Part shown: piece by piece, positions 58,401 through 64,000 of the stretch
How the letters are laid out: each line of letters opens with the position of its first letter
Numbering within the stretch: position 1 is the first letter of the stretch
NCBI GenBank assembly: GCA_029641185.1
Contig: JAPWGK010000015.1
Span: forward strand, 1,054,001 to 1,118,000
Direction: 5' to 3'
DNA length: 64,000 nt
Origin: Pseudofabraea citricarpa
Lineage: Eukaryota; Ascomycota; Leotiomycetes; Helotiales; Dermateaceae
The notes under the pieces: generated by a model
Database searches by the model: none
The model's input: only the letters and a program-made list of their open reading frames with translations
What the model was told of the DNA's origin: nothing
Translations under genes and position numbers: made by a program

Positions 58401-59321
58401 AGCCTGTGGAGCTTGGTCGAAGAAACCTCGTCTTGTGCCATTCCTTCAAAGATGATCTCAAAAACCTCGAAGGCTGCCATTGTCATGTACTCGTTACTCG
58501 ACCTAGATATATTGAGGAGAATCTCACACAATGTCTCAATCTTCTTGCTAGGCCAGCCTCCAGATGCAGCAGCAACAGTCTTCACCAGTTGCAAGGCATG
58601 GATCAAGCCTGGCTCATTCTCGGTTGACTCGCCCTTTCTCTGCTTCTTGGCTTTATTCGACTGTATGGCTAGATCGTTCAAGCTTTTCATGGCCGTTTCT
58701 GCGCACATATCGGCTGCTGGATGATCAATCGAGGGACTCGGTGGCGGATTCTTCAGCACCTTGGTAAGTGCTTCCTGTGCTCGCTTTCTGATCTTCGGTC
58801 GGTGGTCCACCGCCAGATTTAAAAGCCCTGCTATGGCACGGCGGGGGCCGATTTGCGTTACAGAGAGTTCCCATGCTGCTGAATCCTGAGCTACTAGTAA
58901 CGACTCCAAGCACCCGATTGATGGTCTAAGAAGAGGTGCATCTGCCTCTGGTAATGTCAAGGCCGGGGCAATGTTTGTAAGGATTTGTGAGAATTTTGAT
59001 CGCAGGAGAGGTTGCGGAGCGTACGGGGTAATGATGTCGAGTAAGTAAACAACAGAGGTAGCCAATTCTTTGTTAACCTCGCCGGTAGTTGATATTGACT
59101 GGCGCAAGAGCGCAAGGAGTGCGGCAAAGTACCCAGTTGGAGAGGGTTCGGTCTTTTGTTCACGGAGGGTATCTTCAACTGCGGAGAGTACAACAGCAGT
59201 CTGTCAGTCGTTAGCACACCTGAGAAACCGGAAGAGCTCGAATCGGAGGTAATTTATGTACCTGCTGTTGATTCTGCAGCTTCGGCGAGCGGATCTTGTC
59301 GAGTTTCTCTTCCAGAGACAT
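55490..59321 (-). CDS. RRP12: RRP12, HEAT-repeat ribosomal RNA processing/export factor
   Basis: Exons on the minus strand: 59321-59262 and 59200-55490 (intron GTACAT...GACAG), 1256 aa. Rrp12 is a karyopherin-like HEAT-repeat protein needed for export of both ribosomal subunits and for pre-rRNA processing in the nucleolus. It starts MSLEEKLDKIRSPKLQNQQQ and continues TAVVLSAVEDTLREQ. The NUC173 region lies near residues 370-560 (FNVIGSMFDGLRWMSDPILR; LPLNLAKPQPGQPGRAWMLP; FVPLSEVMFQRVVDNGEAEK). HEAT-like repeats continue to about residue 1000 (WSHEHKAHFKAKVKHILERM). The tail is acidic/basic and disordered, ending in an RG/RGG-rich segment (GRGRGRGGGSGKGAINNGRR), which may bind RNA. The length is usual for the family. 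The gene is head-to-head with the thioredoxin-like gene. Confidence 0.94.
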
Positions 59322-59948
59322 GTTGAAGGTGGTATAGAAACTCTGGCGCTGAATCTGGCTGCTTGGAATTCTTCAAAATCAGAACGACTTTTTTTCCAGC
59401 CCCGATATCGATAAGCAAGCGAAGAGACCACGAGTGCAAGTCTGCCGTAGCTAGCGCAACTTCAGCTTTTAGCGGCACAATAATAGCCACGTGCTGAGTT
59501 GATGCACGTGATGATTGTGGGAGCTTGCCTGGCTTATCTCGACTGCTGGGCCAACCAACCAACAATCAACCAACCAACCAACCAACCAAGCACATCTCCG
59601 CAATTTCGAGGACCCTTGTGGCCGGCCGCCTTCTCTGGCCTTCTATTATTCTCGCACCCCATTGTGCCTGTGTGTCCTCATCGTCCTTCATCCTCATCCT
59701 CATCTTCATCTCCATCCTCCTACATCTCCTCCCATCTCTCTCGTCTTTGCAAGAAACTATTGCAATTACTTGATCCTCCATAATTACTGTCTCTCCTTGA
59801 CACATTCTCATTTTTTATTCTATATTAGCCTTATCACATCCAAGTTGCGTCATTCAGTTGATCCTGACTTTTACTGTATTTATTTACCTACCTACCAACC
59901 CGTTTCCGTCCATCTCCTCCTACCCAGGACAACCGCGGCCTCCTAATC
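59322..59948. promoter_or_regulatory. Shared divergent promoter of RRP12 and the thioredoxin-like gene, with CCAA repeat
   Basis: About 630 bases between two start codons. It contains a CCAA/ACCA tandem repeat (about 59549-59588) and a pyrimidine-rich leader (59690-59740) before the plus-strand gene. No extra gene is seen. Confidence 0.55.
59549..59588. repeat. CCAA tetranucleotide repeat
   Basis: About nine copies of CCAA/ACCA, interrupted once by an AATC step. Confidence 0.85.
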
Positions 59949-60856
59949 ATGCGCTTCTCTACCACTACTCTCCTGGCACTCCCGCTGCTTGCGGCTGCCA
60001 CGCAACAGGAATCTCCGCTCGACCAAGCCAAGGCTCAGTTCGAGTACTATCTTGAGAAGGTCCAATCCTATCTCCCGAATATCCCCAGCCCAAACAGACA
60101 GCAACCTGTCGAGGCAGTTCATGCTGCTGCATCCAGCGCCGGCGCAAAGACCCTCAATGTCTTGACTCTGAATGATTGGGAAGATACGATACGTTCGAGT
60201 GTGAAGCCAGCAAGCACAACACCACAAGAGTGGTTCATTCTGGTGACTGGAGGCAACAAGACTTGCTTCGGCCAATGCGCAAAGATCGAGACAGCATTCA
60301 ATGAGTCTGCCTTACTTCTGGCTGCTGATCCTACGGCACCACACCTCGGCTACCTCAGCTGCGAGAACCAGCCAGTACTTTGCAACTCTTGGGGCGCTGG
60401 TCCTCCCTCTCTCTGGGTTATTGAGGCTACCGCAGCCCCAGCCCCAGTTGATATTCACGTTGTCAACCTAAACACCACGACCACGACCGTTGAGACCTTT
60501 ACCGAGCTCCACTCGACCAAGAGCTGGAAGAACAAGCCATTGCACGATGGCTACTTCCATCCATTCGACGGACCACTTGCACAGTACAAGGCAGCCGTTC
60601 CTTTGGGTTATGTCATCTGGGTTTTCTCTATCGTCCCAAGCTATGTTTTCATGATTGCCATCTCTTTCTTTAGTAGAACATTCATGTAAGTTGAGAATCA
60701 TAGCTCTATCCTTTACAGCTCGCTTACGTATTTCACAGGGGAAACAGAATGGCTGGACAAGCCGATAGACGTGCTGGTGCTCCACCTGCAGCGGCCGCTG
60801 CTGCCCCTGCTGGACGTCGTGTAGGCGCTCCTCCCGGAGATGGCGTGAGATATTGA
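59949..60856 (+). CDS. Conserved fungal ER membrane protein with thioredoxin-like lumenal domain
   Basis: Exons 59949-60685 and 60739-60856 (intron GTAAGT...TTCACAG), 284 aa. An N-terminal signal peptide (MRFSTTTLLALPLLAAATQQ) is followed by a lumenal domain with the strand-like LNVLTLNDWEDTI and EWFILVTGGNKTCFGQCAKI. The Cys-x3-Cys at about residues 106-110 sits where thioredoxin folds carry their CxxC. More cysteines follow in LGYLSCENQPVLCNSWGAGP and a strand SLWVIEA. One membrane span comes near the C-terminus (GYVIWVFSIVPSYVFMIAIS). A short cytosolic Ala/Pro/Gly/Arg-rich tail ends the protein. The layout resembles small ER redox-like membrane proteins; I cannot name the family. The spaced Cys pair is not a classical CxxC, so oxidoreductase activity is uncertain. 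Confidence 0.78.
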
Positions 60857-61546
60857 TTGCTGACTTTTTCATAGTAAGGCGAAAGTCGTGCATTTATCGA
60901 TGGCACAAACAGGTTATGTGTCTCAGAAAATCATGTAGTCATAGTGTAATTTCGTTGTATTTCAGCTTTAATATACCACTCTTTACCTGTATTGACTTGA
61001 ATGTTTTTCTTTCCGGTCCATATGTACTGTGATTGCATGTCGGACATAATCAGACTTCGCTTGCCAGAAATCTAGTATTGTAAGTCGCAGGCTAACATGA
61101 AGTTTCGATTCTGGGTTTTATACAAGCATCGTAAGCCATTCTACCGTTCGTCCTTTCTTTTTTCGTCTTTCAGTGAGTCGATGTCTTTTCCACGACTGGA
61201 AAATTGTCAGTCTAAGCGTTTTGCAAAGACAAGGGCCTATTGACTAAAGAGAAACCTGCCCTGTAGGGTGTATAGTACGAGCTGAGTTATGTCACTAAAT
61301 TTGAGCTGATGAATCATAACATTCGGAAAGACAAAGCGAGAGACAATCAGCACTTCTATACAAAGCAACTTTCACGACCCTGTGAGATGCAGAATGATGG
61401 GATTGTTTCAGAGTAAATTCCGGAATCAAAAGGAACTTTTCCGGGGCATATAAAGCAAGCAACGAGAGTTGACTCCGTGACCTTGGAGCTTTGAATCTTC
61501 TTCACTTCGTCTCCACTGACTGCCTTACTACAACTCACACTTGGAA
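60857..61546. other. Intergenic, about 0.69 kb
   Basis: 3' flank of the previous gene and promoter of the next one. No open frame with features. Confidence 0.5.
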
Positions 61547-62744
61547 ATGGAGGAGCCGATAGAGTTCCGCCACCATCTTGTAAGTGATCTTCCGCCCTTA
61601 TACATGATTACCACTAATAAAAGTTCTCCACAGCTCGAAATGGCTTTTCGTCACTACAGCCATTTACCAAATCGCCAAATGCAGTTCATGCGTGACGCCA
61701 ACGCAAGTATGTATCTGTTTCGCTCTGTGCTGTTTCTCACTGGTCTGACTTTTTTTTTGCTTGTAGTCGCCCATGCCGAAGATTCCAGGGCTGGCAACGT
61801 CAGCGAAGAAGCAAGGCCTGCTCGGCCACAAGAGAAGGGAATGGTATCAAAGTTCCAGCATGCGCTTATTAGATTGGCCTTTGCTTTCGGAATGCATTTC
61901 GTCGAAGAAAAAAATGATGGCGAGGATGGCAACGACAATACATCGACAGCAGTTGAAGGCAATACTGAGGAAGGGGACGAAAACGAAAGCGAAAGCGAGT
62001 CTGATGTGGCTGATGGAACCGATGACGAGACCGGAGACACGGCGGATAGCGAAGAAGAAGAACCTCAACTCTTCTATATCAGACCACTAAGAATGGGCGA
62101 ACATACGCCAATTGCTGCGATACACATAGGGCTTACCTTGCGTCCGGCTAGATCTCATTTGATCCGAGAAGGGCATTATGTCATCACACGAGAGGGCAGA
62201 CTGGCTCCTGTCCGTGTATTCGTAAGATTGGGTCCCTGACAAGGAAATGGTTTCGCTTGATTGCTACTGCCATGATTTCAATCGGGGATAGATCTTATTT
62301 ATGGATTATTCTATCAGGTCAAGAGGAAAGATCTGGCTAAGAACGTGGAGCCGATGTATCAATGGCGTCGCTTATCTAGAGAAGCCGCCTTTCGGAAAGA
62401 GTACGTTTTTTAGGGGTATGAAAGCAGAACATATGCTCAGACCTATGCCTTTGCTTTTGCACTAAATGGATGAACTTCTCTTTGCTTTGATAAAGTCTTT
62501 TGTATCTTTAGTGACGGCAACGAGTACTTACCACCTCCGGTAAGTACCTCATATTACCTAACTATAAGAGCACTTATCACTATCGAGTTCTTGAATTCGT
62601 ACTCAAATTTGTATGACATAGATCTTGTTGATGGAAAAAGCAAGATGTAGTTGTTATTCAATGGTGACCAATGTATCATATTTAAATTGCACCTATGAAA
62701 GCAACATTTTATCCATATTCCATAACATGAAAACCCTTAAGTAA
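61547..62744 (+). CDS. Unrecognised acidic protein (provisional multi-exon model)
   Basis: Proposed exons: 61547-61579, 61634-61706, 61767-62221, 62318-62400, 62512-62539 and 62622-62744, about 264 aa. The first three are supported by good splice signals; the last two are tentative. The protein starts MEEPIEFRHHLLEMAFRHYS, has a helical segment (FQHALIRLAFAFGMHFVEEK), a strongly Asp/Glu/Ser-rich stretch (ESESESDVADGTDDETGDTA) and then an ordered piece HTPIAAIHIGLTLRPARSHL. I recognise no family. Introns 1 (54 bases) and 2 (60 bases) are multiples of three and contain no stop. If intron 2 were kept, it would add a hydrophobic, membrane-span-like segment. An alternative model ends at the stop at 62239 without splicing exon 4. 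Confidence 0.5.
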
Positions 62745-63502
62745 CCAAAAATATGGACTGTTATCATTAGCACCTAGCACTAATTTCAAACCCCCTTGTA
62801 TTCCAGTGCTGTAAATTAGCCTGGAAGATTAATGAACGACAATGGCCACATCAATGCAGTATAATAGACTTAGTTTAAAATGACCTGATCCGCCCTTTTC
62901 TCCGAGGTCTCGTTTATGACCCTACACCAGTGATCCGGCTTGGGCTGGGCTCTGTGTCTATAGGGCAGACGGATAACCAGTACATGTTCTTGAATCTACG
63001 ACCCTTTACAAGTATCAGTATTTCAATGGTACCACTTTGTGGTTCCGTCCTGATTATCCTCTCCCTCAAATCAAGCCACTGTATGTTATGTATACCACGC
63101 ATATAACTCCTATACCGATATACACTTTTATGAATAACAATTTCACGAAGGATTCTCTCTTGCTGGGTCTCAGCGGATCAAGCTACGATGCGTATGCTAG
63201 ATACTAGAAAATTACAAGTCTAAGGTGGGCAATTTGGGAATTGAATTCATCTGCAGGATAGCAGGAATTGAGTTGGGAATATAAGTAACCTTGGTTTACC
63301 TGGGAATGACAACAGCAATAATGTTGGCCTGCAGGCACAGATCCATCCATATATTTAAAGCCTTCTGCGATCACAGAGCATTTGTCCAAGCATTCAATCA
63401 CTCACGCAACATATTACCCCATACTTTCAGAGCGCGCCAGAGAGGATTTATAACTACATAGGTATTTTAAATTACATTGTCTTACATTCTACTAATATTA
63501 CA
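62745..63502. other. Intergenic between convergent genes, about 0.76 kb
   Basis: AT-rich in the first part; no supported gene. Confidence 0.5.
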
Positions 63503-64000
63503 CTACTTCCTGGCTAATTTGTCCGCCTTCTTAGCTCCCTTCATACTCTGCCGTGGCCGTCCCTTACTACCAACTGGTTTCTGAGACAAAAACGACCAAG
63601 CATTCATAGGCCTGCGCGCAGCGATGAACTTTCCTTCAGGGCTGAAGACCTCTACAGCAGGCCAAGAGGGATCCACCTCCTCTTGAGCATGCTCCTCGGC
63701 ATCACGATCTGTATCCATGGTCTTATTCATCTCCCCTGGTCCCTTTCGAACCTGGGCGACTAGCTCAACCCAGCCACAGCCTTCGATCAAAATATCTGTG
63801 GCAAGGACTCGGTAAGGTAATCTCTCTGGCTTGATCGCAGCAGCATCTCGAGCGGTGATCGGACCAGTCCGTTGCCTTGTAACGTCCCATTTGAGGTGAA
63901 ATGTACCTGCTTTCGCAATCTTCTCTCCAACTCCAGGTAAGGCAATATTAGTCAAACCAGATTCTCTGGTCTGTGTTTGTGTACCAATGGCTTTTTCGGT
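63503..64000 (-). CDS. Unrecognised basic protein, C-terminal part (5' end beyond window)
   Basis: The frame is open from the right edge to the stop at 63503, giving at least 166 residues. Visible features are a folded-looking stretch (AGTFHLKWDVTRQRTGPITA; PYRVLATDILIEGCGWVELV), a short acidic Glu/Asp part (DTDRDAEEHAQEEVDPSW) and a basic tail with an AT-hook-like SKGRPRQSMKG. This suggests a nuclear, possibly DNA-associated protein (inference). I do not recognise the family. No splice signal was needed in the visible part. Confidence 0.6.
   Translation of the reverse strand, partial: TEKAIGTQTQTRESGLTNIALPGVGEKIAKAGTFHLKWDVTRQRTGPITARDAAAIKPERLPYRVLATDILIEGCGWVELVAQVRKGPGEMNKTMDTDRDAEEHAQEEVDPSWPAVEVFSPEGKFIAARRPMNAWSFLSQKPVGSKGRPRQSMKGAKKADKLARK

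Overview
The window is nuclear DNA of a filamentous ascomycete (Pezizomycotina). Genes sit on both strands, separated mostly by 0.3-2 kb, and many carry short introns (about 45-100 bases) with GTRAGT-type donors and CTAAC/CTRAC-like branch sites. The gene set is typically fungal: homocitrate synthase of the alpha-aminoadipate lysine pathway, an AcuK/ERT1 zinc-cluster regulator, Spo22/Zip4, Nkp2, and a Mug190-type C2 protein. The flavour is closest to Leotiomycetes, but that is an inference from gene content; no species was identified. All exon joins were worked out by hand from splice signals, frame and family resemblance.

Layout. 1-2667: 3' part of SEC31 (COPII coat). 3295-4284: GET2. 5359-7046 (-): homocitrate synthase. 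8020-11238 (-): SPO22/ZIP4. 11840-13606 (-): ERT1/AcuK. 14172-16025 (-): CENP-Q-like kinetochore protein. 16653-17978: DUF2855 protein. 18195-20110 (-): Y-family DNA polymerase iota-like. 21291-22529: Ser/Pro-rich nuclear-type protein. 22982-23625 (-): cupin. 24128-25071: COX11. 25349-26533 (-): GlcNAc-6-phosphate deacetylase. 27582-31814: Mug190-like SMP/C2 protein. 32844-33677: orphan with two CxxC pairs. About 34503-34797: an LTR-like fragment.

34958-37339 (-): EAF3/MRG15, with an unusual large open-frame intron. 37738-38354: NKP2. 39044-39304 (-): mitochondrial ribosomal uL30m. 39653-41911: SEC6. 43895-46305: SulP anion transporter. 47293-48722 (-): bHLH factor. 50602-52378: TMEM135-like protein. 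53402-54577 (-): short-chain dehydrogenase. 55490-59321 (-): RRP12. 59949-60856: thioredoxin-like ER membrane protein. 61547-about 62744: acidic protein. 63503 to the right edge (-): C-terminal part of an unrecognised basic protein.

The genes are mostly conserved housekeeping functions: secretory traffic (SEC31, SEC6, GET2), mitochondria (COX11, uL30m), kinetochore (CENP-Q, NKP2), chromatin (EAF3), meiosis (SPO22), ribosome biogenesis (RRP12). They do not form a pathway cluster. I see no secondary-metabolite cluster, no intact transposon, no CRISPR array and no convincing RNA gene. The most unusual signal is inside EAF3. Its 1,053-base intron has a length divisible by three and is free of stops in the EAF3 frame. 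It also contains an internal ATG exon plus a canonical 49-base intron that joins in frame to a 218-codon coding-like stretch leading into the MRG domain. This suggests an alternative EAF3 product or a nested, captured gene.
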